Part shown: positions 1 to 10,100 of the stretch, in pieces
Layout: the number at the start of each line of letters is the position of its first letter
Numbering within the stretch: position 1 is the first letter of the stretch
Source of the DNA: Lacipirellula limnantheis
GTDB lineage: Bacteria; Planctomycetota; Planctomycetia; Pirellulales; Lacipirellulaceae
Assembly: GCF_007746075.1 (NCBI RefSeq)
Contig: NZ_CP036339.1
Coordinates: forward strand, 1,116,001-1,180,000
Reading direction: 5' to 3'
DNA: 64,000 nucleotides
Position numbers and translations under genes: made by a program
Notes under the pieces: model-generated
Told to the model about the DNA's origin: nothing
The model's database searches: none
What the model saw: the letters and a program-made list of their open reading frames with translations, nothing else

Positions 1-2705
1 GAGATTGCAACTGCAAACATTCGATCTTGGACCTGCGTATAGGCATCGGGCGCCGTTGCGAACCCTTGCGAAAAGCTCGCCGCGACGAAAGTGCCTGCGG
101 ACGTTCCGTCGCTCTCAAAAAAACGTGGCATCCCTGCGCTGTCGGCGGCCGTGAAGTAGAGCGTGCCGTCGACGTTCTGCAAATTCCTCGGCGATGCGTC
201 GGCCGCCTCAGGTCGAATATCCTTCACCAAGATCGTCCCGCCAGGCGTCCCATCGCTTCGCCACAGCTCAAAGCCGGTCGTGCCGTCAATTGCTGTGAAA
301 TAGAGGACGCCATTCACGTTGACCAGATACCGGGGCGACGATGAATTGGCGCCTGGTCTAATGTCCTTAACGAGCGTCGTTCCCGCTGGCGACCCATCAG
401 TCTGCCAGAGTTCGAAACCCGTCGCCGTTGAACCCGCAACAAAAAATAATGCGTCGCCAACAACAGTCGGTTTCCAGGATGGAGCAAGGTTCGCTAACTG
501 GGGCCCGGGTATCAATTGCTGGGTTCCTGCCTGAGTGCCATCACTCGTCCAAAGTCCGGAACCAGGTGAAGTGCCGCGGAAAAATAGTTTCTCGCCGACT
601 AACACCAAGCCTGTCGGCAAAACGCTCGCTGACCCCGGCGCAAGTTCCACTGCTACTTCGGTCCCGCCGAGCGTGCCGTCACTTCGCCAGATCTCCTGTC
701 CATGCGCCGCGTCATTGGCGATGAACAGCAGCGTGCCGTTCGCATTGATAAGGTCGGTGATGAGAGGCGCGTTGTTCGGGGAACCCATAGGCCTGGTAAA
801 CAGCTTCACCAAGACGGTTCCGCCGGTCGTCCCATCGCTTTTCCACAGCGCCTTCGAGTTAGCCGTCTCGCCCTCCGCGACAAAATAGAGCGTGCCCGAG
901 ACGTTTGTCAGGTACGTCGGAAATGAGTCTCCCAGTGGCTTAATGTCTCGAACCAACCATGTTCCAGTCGATGTGCCGTCGGTGCGCCACAATTCGGCGC
1001 CGGTCGTTTCGTCGCTCGCGACGAAATAGAGGACTTCGCCGACTGCTAAAACCTGAGGACTGCCGGTACTACCCGCGGACACCGCTCCCGTCGGCCCTGG
1101 TCGAATGTCCTTGACCATCACCGTGCCTGCCGCAGTCCCGTCGCTCTTCCATAACTCCGAGCCGTGGACGCCGTCGTTGGCAGAAAAGAAAAGCGTCTCG
1201 CCAATGCGGCCAAGCAATCGAGGATTGGCGCCTAAGGAGTGGGCTGCCACATCGACCAAAGCGAGCCGCGTCCCGCCAGATGAACCATCGCTCACCCATA
1301 ATTCACGATTAATGTCGGGGCCAACGACGTCTGTCGGATCGCTGGTTGTGAAATACAACTTTCCGCCCGCGACGGTTAGTTCACTTGGCGTCGAGTTGCC
1401 GATTCCAGCTCGAATGTCCTTTAACAACACGGTTCCGTCGGCCGTGCCGTCCGTCTTTCGCACCTCTGCCCCGGCAACATCGTCACTCGCCACGAAATAG
1501 AGGGTCCCGCCAAAGTTCACGAGATCGTGAATGTACGTGTTCGCCGCCCCTGGCCTCAAATCGGTGACCATCGTCGTACCAGCACTGGAGCCGTCGGTCG
1601 TCCAGAGTTCCCGTCCATGGGCGCCGTCGTTGGCGGCAAAAAACACCCTGCCGCCTACGTTCGTGATCTGCGGGTCCCCATACTGAGGCAAAGCGTCCGC
1701 GAGCCCCCCGGCCGACCCCGGGCGTATGTCCCTGACGAGCAAAGTCCCCGTCGTCGTGCCGTCGCTTTTCCATAACTCGTAGCCGTGCGCCGCGTCCGAC
1801 GCGCGGAAGTAGAGCGTTCCACTCACGTTAACGGGAAAGTGAGAGGAAGCGTCACTACCCGTGAAATCCCTGAGAACGACGGTTCCGGCGGCCGTCCCGT
1901 CGCTACGCCATAAAGTGTTCACGCTGACGTCATTCCAAGCCCAAAACAACAGCGCACCATTAAGCTCGACGAGATCCCGCGGCGCCCCGCCACGTGCTCC
2001 TATTAGCTCAGGGCTGATGCGAGTTGTTCCCTCCGGCGTGCCATCGCTCTTCCAAAGCCGCCGGATGCCCCCAAGGTCAGGCGACGTGAAGTAGACGAGG
2101 CCTCCAACGGCCGTTAAGTAGGACGCGCCGCCCTCTCCCGAAGGCAGGAGAACAGTTCCCTCGTCAGTTCCATTGCTCTTAAAGAGTCCGGCGCCACCGG
2201 CGCCGCTGCTTGCCTGGAAAAACAGCGTGCCGCCGGCATTTGTCAGACTGCCGCCATACGACCCAGACGACCCAGGGTTAATGTCGCGCACCATGACGGT
2301 TCCCGTAGCCGTTCCGTCACTCTTCCACAGTTCCAACCCGTGAACGCCGTCGTTAGCGAAGAAGTAGAGCGTTCCCTCGACGTTAGTCAGCGACCGCATG
2401 TACGTGTCGCCTAGCCCGGACGTAATGTCCTTCACCACTACGGTCCCGGCGACCGTGCCGTCGCTCTTCCACAACTCTTGCCCGGCATTCTGCGTTCTCG
2501 CCGTAAAGAAGACGTGATTGCTAACTTCGACAAGCATGGCCGGGTTATATCCATTCACGACGTCGAGTGTCAAAATGTTCTTCACCACGTCGAAGTCAGC
2601 CGCCAGCAACCTTCTCGACTCAAGCGGTTCGAACCGCAATTCGCGATTCCTCGCCCACTCCGTTGGGCGCTGCAGCCGTCGTGAACCGTCTGAGAAGATT
2701 GACAT
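1..2705 (-). CDS. LEPR-motif surface protein with ELWxTDGT repeats (3' end beyond window)
   Basis: The minus strand is open from an ATG at 2705 to the window edge, about 900 codons, with no stop. Around residues 24-34 it reads RFEPLESRRLLAA, the planctomycete LEPR/FEPLExRxLLA motif found near the N-terminus of giant exported proteins. After it come about 17 repeats of roughly 48 residues built on ELWxTDGTxxGTxLVxDIxPG, each followed by a hydrophobic strand such as VLYFVASD. Such repeats are expected to form a beta-propeller or solenoid outside the cytoplasm. Two upstream in-frame ATGs (2786 and 2804) are possible starts, but 2705 puts the motif at the usual distance and has AGGG upstream. Ligand and function are unknown. 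The C-terminus, perhaps a dockerin or anchor, lies outside the window. Confidence 0.85.
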   Translation of the reverse strand, partial: MSIFSDGSRRLQRPTEWARNRELRFEPLESRRLLAADFDVVKNILTLDVVNGYNPAMLVEVSNHVFFTARTQNAGQELWKSDGTVAGTVVVKDITSGLGDTYMRSLTNVEGTLYFFANDGVHGLELWKSDGTATGTVMVRDINPGSSGSYGGSLTNAGGTLFFQASSGAGGAGLFKSNGTDEGTVLLPSGEGGASYLTAVGGLVYFTSPDLGGIRRLWKSDGTPEGTTRISPELIGARGGAPRDLVELNGALLFWAWNDVSVNTLWRSDGTAAGTVVLRDFTGSDASSHFPVNVSGTLYFRASDAAHGYELWKSDGTTTGTLLVRDIRPGSAGGLADALPQYGDPQITNVGGRVFFAANDGAHGRELWTTDGSSAGTTMVTDLRPGAANTYIHDLVNFGGTLYFVASDDVAGAEVRKTDGTADGTVLLKDIRAGIGNSTPSELTVAGGKLYFTTSDPTDVVGPDINRELWVSDGSSGGTRLALVDVAAHSLGANPRLLGRIGETLFFSANDGVHGSELWKSDGTAAGTVMVKDIRPGPTGAVSAGSTGSPQVLAVGEVLYFVASDETTGAELWRTDGTSTGTWLVRDIKPLGDSFPTYLTNVSGTLYFVAEGETANSKALWKSDGTTGGTVLVKLFTRPMGSPNNAPLITDLINANGTLLFIANDAAHGQEIWRSDGTLGGTEVAVELAPGSASVLPTGLVLVGEKLFFRGTSPGSGLWTSDGTQAGTQQLIPGPQLANLAPSWKPTVVGDALFFVAGSTATGFELWQTDGSPAGTTLVKDIRPGANSSSPRYLVNVNGVLYFTAIDGTTGFELWRSDGTPGGTILVKDIRPEAADASPRNLQNVDGTLYFTAADSAGMPRFFESDGTSAGTFVAASFSQGFATAPDAYTQVQDRMFAVAI
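90..2490 (-). repeat. Tandem ~130-165 bp coding repeats (ELWxTDGT)
   Basis: The repeat core (GTSLWK-type codons, seen on the plus strand as 'ccgtcgctcttcca' variants) recurs near 107, 250, 386, 538, 676, 831, 978, 1137, 1284, 1448, 1600, 1757, 1895, 2040, 2169, 2313 and 2457. Spacing varies from 129 to 164 bp. Copies are diverged in DNA but conserved in protein, so this is an old protein repeat rather than a recent DNA amplification. Confidence 0.85.
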
Positions 2706-3689
2706 GGAAATCACCCTCGAAGCTTTCCCACGTCTGTAGAGCACCTGCACCGGGCCAACCGTTAAGCCAAACTTGCGTTGCGCCATGGAAGGAGGAAGCG
2801 ACATAACTTCCAGGCGAGCTGGGTGGAGTCTAGCAATTAGGCGACGTAGGGTCAATTTCCTGGGGTGCGGCGTCGAATTGCCCTGAAACACCCTTGCTGT
2901 GGTCTTGTCCAATCGGAGCTAGGAGTTGGTGCTGGTATTTCAAACTGCGAAGCCCCCCGCAGGAGTGCGCGGCCAGCCCCTCGGAACATTCCCCAGTGTT
3001 GGTAGGTTCAGCGACCAGCGAGGATCGTGGGGCGTCCTTCGCTTGCAGTGCCTACGATATAGCCCTGCAAACGCGCGACTGACACCATGGCGGGGCAAGG
3101 CGCTCGGCCCGTTCAGCGCCGCCTTCCACGATTCGCCGATCGCGCTTGGCTAACCCTTCCTTTCTCAACGTCAGCGCTGATAGTTATCACAAGATAGTTG
3201 GCGGACATCATGTCCGGCGGCGCTAGCCTCACGCCTCATCATGCACGCCAGCGGCCAACACGATTCGCCCAAGACGTGCGTCGCCGCGGCGTCAACCTAG
3301 CCGTCGGGCGAGCGACTGACGCTTGGAGTGGGGCTCGCGCAGCACTCAGACGGTCATGCACATCGCCGGGTCCTGGCATCCAAGTGCCAATAAGTGCTCG
3401 TTGAGGCATTCGGCGTTGGAGAGGACCGAGCGGAAGGCGACCAAAAGTCAACTAGAATTGGCAGTGAGCAACAGGGGGTCAATCCTTCGTCTCCGCGACA
3501 ATCTCAGTTCCAGTCGCCGTAGCGCTAACGAGGACAGCGCGCCATTCTGCTATGCTCTGTGGCAAGAATGGTCCGCGAGGGAGCGACGGCGTCGCCGACG
3601 CGTAGGCGTCCCCCTCGCGTTGATGCGTCTCGTCACTCCTGCAGGAACGCTCCGTGTTCAAGGCAGCCCTCCAGATCAGGCTCACGCCC
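2706..3689. other. Intergenic, no supportable gene
   Basis: Short open frames on both strands have no recognisable domain and no ribosome binding site. The stretch holds the promoter of the LEPR gene. Its right part may be decayed sequence belonging to the following pseudogene. Confidence 0.5.
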
Positions 3690-4515
3690 GGACCGATCCG
3701 ACCCCCCTCGGCCAAACGAGCGTCAACTGCTGGGTCGGCGGTCCGGAAACGCTGCTCGGTTGGCTCGAGACGCAGTTGGGGCTGGCGGCGACCGCGCCAC
3801 TGGCGTGCCAACGGATCACCGAGCTGGTCAGGGCGCTGCCCGACGAGCCGGCGCTGGCCTTCGCCGACAGTCTGCGCTGCGATCGCTGGCGCGCTGCGGC
3901 GGAACTGTTGCGACGACGCGACGAGTTGGAACTTGCCGACTGGAGCCAAGGGGACCCTCAGCAGTTTCCGGCGATCGCTCGCGACCTCTGCGCCGGGCCG
4001 GCCATGGTCGAGCTCAAGTTCCCTAGCGAGGCAGCGCGGCTCCACGCGGTGCTCGCGGCGCTAGCGTCCGGTCAAACTCTGCCGGCGCATGTCTGCACGC
4101 TTGATGAAGGGATCGCCCGCCGGCCCGCGCTTTGGCAATGCGTTCTCCGCCAGCTGAACGTCGTCGCGGCCGCACCGTCCCGGTGCTTGGCCCCGGAAGG
4201 GACAGCGCTGCGCGAAGCACAAGAGTGCCTGCTCCACGAACACGAAATGACCCTGGCGCCCGATCAGTCGGTGCGCTGGGCGGCCACGCGCAGCGATGCG
4301 GCGGCCTGCGAGTTGGTGGCCCAGGTCTTAGGGAATGACCCCGAGGAGTTGTCGGGGGGCGTAATCTATTGCGACGACGACGCGCTGGCGATACGGCTGG
4401 ACGCGTGTCTTGCGCGCCGGCGCTTGCCGACGATGGGGCCACTGCCGCTCATCCGATCCATCAGCTCCTGCCGCTGACGCTCTCGCTCGCGTGGGAGCCC
4501 TTCCCCGCGCGCTAA
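3690..4515 (+). pseudogene. Decayed fragment of AddB-like helicase/PD-(D/E)XK nuclease
   Basis: The frame around 3715-4440 encodes a protein-like stretch containing GGPETLLGWLETQLGL and ending RRRLPTMG. This resembles the N-terminal part of planctomycete AddB-like PD-(D/E)XK nuclease family proteins. Near 4440 the reading continues in another frame as AHPIHQLLPLTLSLAWEP and then stops at about 4513, so a frameshift has occurred. The rest of the roughly 1000-residue protein is missing, because a PEP-CTERM gene begins on the opposite strand at once. The family assignment rests on remembered similarity. The frameshift and truncation are read directly from the sequence. Confidence 0.55.
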
Positions 4516-5792
4516 GGATGACTGGACAACGCGGCTGCTTCGCCCCTCCGATTGATGGTGGTGAGCAGTGTCACGCCGATGCACGCAGTGATGAGCGTAC
4601 TAGGTTCGGGGATTGGAACCGCGGTTGCAACGACGGTGTTCAGTCCGTCTGCGATGAACCGGAATCCGATTGCCGTTTTCAGAAAGTCTGAAAACTTTGC
4701 GTCCGGGAGTTCCAAGATGAAGGAATCGACTCCGCTTGGGTCGATCGAAGTCAAATCAATCTGCTCACCAGAAGAAAAGCCAATACGCTGATTGTTGGCC
4801 GTCACATAGAGCATGCTTGCGTTGAGCAACTCTGGCACGACAAACGCGGCCAAATTGGCTCCTGACGTGGTAAATTCAATAGCTCGGCTATTGGTGTCAT
4901 TTGGCGGCACCCCATTAGCTCCCAGCCCTTGAGCGTACACGTAGCTGGTGCGGCCGTAACCGCCAGCTACAGGAGCACTGAAATGACCTAAATTGCCAGT
5001 GAGCTTCTTGGTCGACGGTGAACTCGTGACATTGCCAGGTTGGAATCGTAAAGGGTCGCCGGGAGTCTCACCACGGAGGGAGTTCACTCCCCAGATCAGA
5101 AGCTGAGAGACACTGCCTTGGCCTGATTGGAAAGGTCCGTCAAAGTTGAAGTCATAAGTCCCAGTTGCCCCAAATACTCCTGCTTGGATGCTAATCTCGC
5201 CAAGCAATGGGATTGTCCCAGCGCGTGCCGCGTTACCCCTAAAATTTTTAGGAATTATCTCGCCGAATGAGCCGGTTCCAGCCGTGACAAACTGCTCGCC
5301 TCGCTGCTCGATTCCGTAACTCTGTGCAAAGGAGAAACGAATAGATGTGGCCCCGACGGGATACTGTGGATAGATCGTCGTTCCTAACCCAACTAAGTTG
5401 AATCGTGATCGCGAGTATATCGTGCCGCCGCCTCCGGCCGTGTTAAAGCTAAATAGTAGCGCGCTATCCATTACGGCGCCTGTACTTGCCCCGTTGCTGT
5501 CGAGGGACACATCCGACTTCGCCGAGCCGCCAATATAAAATCCTGGTTGACCAAAACTCTCATAACCTAGGCCGTCGGGTGACGAAAAAGCAGATGAATA
5601 GCCACCCGATATATGGCCGAACGCCACGGCGGAGTCTTCTCCCTCATCGAACCTACTTATGCTTTGTGCTTCAAACAACGAGCCGCCCTCAAGACCTACG
5701 TTCGACCTCACTATTACGGGTGCTCCGGCAGCCGTGGCGGCTGAGAGATGGGCGACGCACAAGCAGGCTAGGAATCGATGAAAGGCGTGCAT
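4512..5792 (-). CDS. PEP-CTERM sorted extracellular protein
   Basis: A 426-residue protein. The N-terminus (MHAFHRFLACLCVAHLSAATAAGA) is a signal peptide. The C-terminus carries the PEP-CTERM sorting signal: VPIPEPSTLITA, a short hydrophobic helix and then NRRGE. The body is Gly/Ser-rich with predicted beta structure and no catalytic motif I can name. PEP-CTERM proteins are exported and processed by exosortase, usually in exopolysaccharide-producing bacteria. The body family is not recognised. It stands alone on the minus strand. Confidence 0.85.
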   Translation of the reverse strand: MHAFHRFLACLCVAHLSAATAAGAPVIVRSNVGLEGGSLFEAQSISRFDEGEDSAVAFGHISGGYSSAFSSPDGLGYESFGQPGFYIGGSAKSDVSLDSNGASTGAVMDSALLFSFNTAGGGGTIYSRSRFNLVGLGTTIYPQYPVGATSIRFSFAQSYGIEQRGEQFVTAGTGSFGEIIPKNFRGNAARAGTIPLLGEISIQAGVFGATGTYDFNFDGPFQSGQGSVSQLLIWGVNSLRGETPGDPLRFQPGNVTSSPSTKKLTGNLGHFSAPVAGGYGRTSYVYAQGLGANGVPPNDTNSRAIEFTTSGANLAAFVVPELLNASMLYVTANNQRIGFSSGEQIDLTSIDPSGVDSFILELPDAKFSDFLKTAIGFRFIADGLNTVVATAVPIPEPSTLITACIGVTLLTTINRRGEAAALSSHP

Positions 5793-6484
5793 TAGTCCCT
5801 CGTTTTCGCTCGCTCCAATCGATCAATCGGCGGGCGGATTTCTGGAGTTAGTTCAAGATGTTAGACTGCGGGAAGGCGAAGGCGATCCTCGTGAGCCGGC
5901 GCAGTGCAGAGCCTCGCACCCAGACTCGCCAGCGTTCGCCGAGGATTGGAACCCAAGGCCGCTAGCAACCAGAGTCGTCGAACGCTGCGCCCAGGTTCCA
6001 CATTGCGACAGTGGCTTGACCCTACCAATGAATTTAAGGAGATTGATGGCACCCGGCATTGCGCATGGAACCCACCGATACCTTCCTAGGGTCAATTCGG
6101 TGGGTACAAAGGACGAGTATCCGCAAAATAAATCCGAATAATCCTCGTGGCCATGGTCTTTCTTTGCTAGTCGGGTCATGCCGTCCCATGAACTCTCTGC
6201 GGGTTTTCATGGTCGGCGCCAGCTTTTCCGGAGCGGCTCTCAATGCCGCCGAACCGCATCCTTGTTCAATTTGATGAAGGTGCGCAAGTTGATTGGAAGC
6301 GGACGTGGATTCTTGAAAAGGCACGAAAGAACGTTAGATGACGCTTCTCCCGCACCGCTTCGGTCTGACCTGAATGACAGATCCCCGCGTGAAAGCTTGA
6401 CCTTGCATCTGGTCCCGTCGAGAATCGCTTCAAGGCGTATTGGTCGTCCGAGTCCTCCTCTGTCGCGCACCTTCTGGAGTGGCA
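5793..6484. other. Intergenic with a hairpin at 6070-6105
   Basis: No convincing gene. A perfect 9-bp inverted repeat (ACCCACCGA, 6070-6078; TCGGTGGGT, 6097-6105) with an 18-nt loop could be an RNA hairpin or operator; no T-run follows. The 3' part holds the promoter and leader of the sigma factor gene. Confidence 0.4.
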
Positions 6485-7135
6485 ATGGGCCCCTCATCCG
6501 CCCCCGCGTCCACCGAGCCGGCGCACAATCAAGCGATCCCGATTCCATCGAGAATCGACGCCGCCCGGGCCGGCTGCAGCGAGTCATTTGGATTGCTGGC
6601 TGAGCACTGCCGCCAGTACCTACTCTTAATCGCGTCCGGCGAACTACCAGACGACCTCCGGGCGAAGGTCGCGCCGTCAGATTTAGTGCAAGAGACATTG
6701 GTTCGCGCGCAACGCGGCATCCATCAGTTTTCCGGTCGATCCGAAGCGGAGTTTCGATGCTGGATCAGGCAGATCTTACTCCACTACGCCGCCTACGTCG
6801 GTCGCAGCTACCGGCAGACCTCGCGACGTGATATCCGGAGGGAAGTCAGCGTCGATGCGCCGGGGCAGATGAGCAGTCTGAGCCATCAGCTCGTCGCCGA
6901 TGACACGCCGCCGATTGAGCGAGCCATCAGAAATGACGAGGCACGGCTGCTGCAGCGTGCATTGGAGAGACTTCCGCCGAACTATCGTCGCGTGTTGATG
7001 TTACGCAAAGCCGAGGAAAAGGGATTCGCCGAGGTCGGCGAATCACTTCACCTCTCCGCAGACGCGGCGCGCAAGCTGTGGGCTCGTGCCGTCGCCGCCC
7101 TGCAGCGGGAGATCAAACGTGACCGGCAATCGTGA
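6485..7135 (+). CDS. ECF-type RNA polymerase sigma factor (kinase-linked)
   Basis: Starting at ATG 6485 the protein has 216 residues; GGAG five bases upstream decides this start over one 45 bp earlier. Region 2 is visible around SDLVQETLVRAQRGIHQFSG and the following EFRCWIRQIL. Region 4, a helix-turn-helix, lies in LERLPPNYRRVLMLR and the following ADAARKLWARAVAALQRE. This is the planctomycete type of ECF sigma factor encoded beside Ser/Thr kinases, which probably replace a classic anti-sigma factor. The last 17 bp overlap the kinase gene, implying translational coupling. The sigma factor probably acts on an extracytoplasmic signal relayed by the kinase. Confidence 0.9.
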   Translation: MGPSSAPASTEPAHNQAIPIPSRIDAARAGCSESFGLLAEHCRQYLLLIASGELPDDLRAKVAPSDLVQETLVRAQRGIHQFSGRSEAEFRCWIRQILLHYAAYVGRSYRQTSRRDIRREVSVDAPGQMSSLSHQLVADDTPPIERAIRNDEARLLQRALERLPPNYRRVLMLRKAEEKGFAEVGESLHLSADAARKLWARAVAALQREIKRDRQS

Positions 7136-10100
7136 TACGGCAGCTGCTGACGACGCAACTTCATTGGCGGTCGATGCGGAACTCACCCCGCCGGCGAGCG
7201 ACGACGATACGTCGCCGCTCGTCGAGAGGCTCCTCGTCGAGACCGAAGAAGCTATTTCTCGCGGGGAGCCTTGGCCGTCCCTCGATGACGACCCGCTCTC
7301 GCCGGACGAGGCTGCCGATCTGCGCGAGATGCAGGGGTGTTTATTGCTGCTGGATCAAGCCCGCCGCAGCGGCTGGTTGCAAGAGGTGGCGAGTGAATCG
7401 CAGCCATTCGGATGGCCCGAACCTGCGGATCTCGGTGGCGGTCAGCGCATCGGCCGCTTTGAGATTATCCGCGAGCTGGGCCGCGGCGGTCACGGGGTCG
7501 TCTTTCTAGCGCGGGACCCAAGTCTGCGGCGATTGGTCGCGCTCAAGGTCGCCCGCCCTGAAAACCTAGTGTCGGACGACCTCCGCCGCAGATTTCAGCG
7601 AGAAGCGGAAGCGGCGGGCGCTTTACGCCATCCCAACGTCATCGAAGTCTACGAGGTGGGCGAAGCGGGACCGATCAGCTACATCGCTTCCGCTTACTGC
7701 GCCGGGCCGACGCTGCAACAGTGGCTCGCCGATAGCGGCTTGCAGGCCAGCGACCGCGAAGCGGCGGCGACCGTGGTCGCGATCGCCCAGGGCGTTGCCC
7801 ACGCGCACGCCGCGGGCGTCCTCCATCGCGACATCAAGCCGAGCAATGTCCTGCTGGATTCGCCCCAAACGACCGATTATCGCAACCAGCAGGCGGCGCT
7901 GAGACCGAACCTGCCGCTCGGGACCTATACGCCCATGTTGGGCGACTTCGGGCTGGCGAAGATGCTGGATGGCCGGGATGACCAAACGCGCACCGGGGCG
8001 ACGCTCGGAACGCCGGCCTACATGTCGCCTGAGCAAGCGAGCGGACGACTTGATCGAATCGGCCCCCCGACTGACGTCTATGGGCTCGGCGTATTGCTTT
8101 ATGAATTGCTCGTCGGCCGGCCGCCGCACCGTGGCGAGAACGACGTCGACACGGCGCGGCGAGTCTGCGAAGAGGCGCCGATCGGCCCGCACCGGTTCCG
8201 TCCGTCGCTCGACCGCGACCTCGAGGCGATTTGCCTCCGCTGTCTGGAGAAGGAACCGGCGGCCCGCTACGCCTCAGCCCAGGATTTGATCGATGACTTG
8301 TCGCGGTATCTCGAAGGGAAACCGACGCTTGTCCGGCCGCTGGGGCGGGCCCGCACGGCCCTGCGCTGGATCAAACGCCGGCCGTTGCCCGCGGCGCTGA
8401 TGGCCGTGAGCTTGGCGCTGTTCGTTGTCCTGGCGGGGGGCGGCTGGTGGACCAGTTTGCGGAACGAACAGGCGCTTCGACGCGAGTCGGCGCTTCGTTC
8501 GCAGGCTGAGGCCAAAGAATCTGAGGCTGCGGCCAGCTCTGCAGAAGCTCGCCGTCTGCTTTACGCGAGCGATCTACGCGCCGCCCAACAAATGTGCGAG
8601 AGCGGGCAGCTCAAAGCAGCACGCGAACTGTTGAGAACTCATGCGCCGCACCCTGGCCAAACCGACTTGCGCGAATTCGCATGGCATTATCTCTGGCGCC
8701 TAACGACGCCCGCGATCCTGACGTTCCGCGGTCACCAATCGGGCGTGCGGTTCGCTTCGCTGTCGGCCAACGGCAAGTTGCTCGTCACCGTGAGTCACGA
8801 TGGTGCGGCGAAACTCTGGAATGCAGACAGTCAGCAGACGCTGCAGTCGTTCGACGACTTCCGTGTGCGGGTCGCCGCCTTCTCTCCCGACGGAAGTTGC
8901 CTAGCGGTCGCCGCTGACGATGGCATGATCTCAGTTTACGACACGACTAATCTTCGGGAACTCCATCGGTTCCACGGTGCCGCTGACGACCTGACGACGC
9001 TCGCCTTTTCTCAATACTACTTATCGGCGGTTCACGAAGAAGCGGCGGAGGCGAGATTGGCCGGCGGTCATGAAAGTGGCGCCGTTTCGGTCTGGTCCGC
9101 CGACACCGGAAACCTCATTCGAGTGATCTCGACAGGCGATACGCCGGTCACGGGAATCACGTTTACGGAGGATTGCGAGACGCTCCTCACGGCCGCCGAC
9201 GAAGTCGAACGCTGGAACGTGGCGACGGGCGAACGACTCGAAGTCTGGTCCGAAGAGGGAGCGACGGTGACCGCATTCGCTAAATCAGTTGACAATGAGC
9301 GGGGCGCCGCGTGCTACTCAAACGGCCGCATCGTCATTCGTTCGCTGCGGCAGCCTGACGTCCCGCCGATTGAGATGCAGTATCCAGAGCCGATTCGCAG
9401 CGCGGCGTTCGATCCAAATGGGCGCCGATTGGCGACCACCGGCGCAGATGGCTGCGTCAGGATTTGGGATGTCGAAGCTCGCCGCTGCATCAAAGAATTC
9501 AGGGGGCACGTCGATCGCGTCAGCTCGCTGCAGTTCTCGGTCGACGGTTCACGCCTGGTTACATCGAGCGACGATCAGTCGGTAAAGATTACCGACGTCA
9601 CCGACCCTTACGTGGCAGTGATGGACGACTGGCCGGAGTTCACGACCAACTGCCTAGGCTTCTCGGCGGACGGAAACGCCTTTGGCTGGGCTGGCCACCC
9701 CGGAAATAGGAATTACCCGGTCAACTCAGGTCAGGTGAGTCTCGACTCGCTTACACACACTGACATCGTTGGGCCGCCCGGACCGATTCATTTCGGCGTG
9801 CTTTACGACTTTCGGTTCGTATCCCCGGGGTACGGCTTCGTTGCCGTCAATCGAAGCAGCGAATTGATATCGATTGAGTACCGTGAAGAGAAGATGGATT
9901 GGCGTACCGATACCGTTAGCCTGCCCATCCAGAAACGGGGGGATTTGTTTCCAGCAATGGCCGCCAAATCTGACGGCAGCCTAGTCGTGGCAGGCGCGCG
10001 ATATCCTCTCTGCGTCCGGGACCTTACGAGCGACGCGGACGCGGGTTGGATCGGCTCGGACCGCGTCGCGGAGGTAACGTCACTCACGATCGACGCCGCC

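Noticed and set aside
1..2490. CRISPR array because of regular ~140-bp recurrences
   Set aside because: Repeats are diverged at DNA level, variable in spacing and encode a protein repeat; no short identical repeats with unique spacers exist here or elsewhere in the window.
3479..4045. 188-codon minus-strand frame
   Set aside because: Opposite the AddB-like pseudogene fragment; no recognisable motif.
7623..8192. 189-codon minus-strand frame
   Set aside because: Antisense to the kinase domain, Arg-rich composition, no ribosome site.
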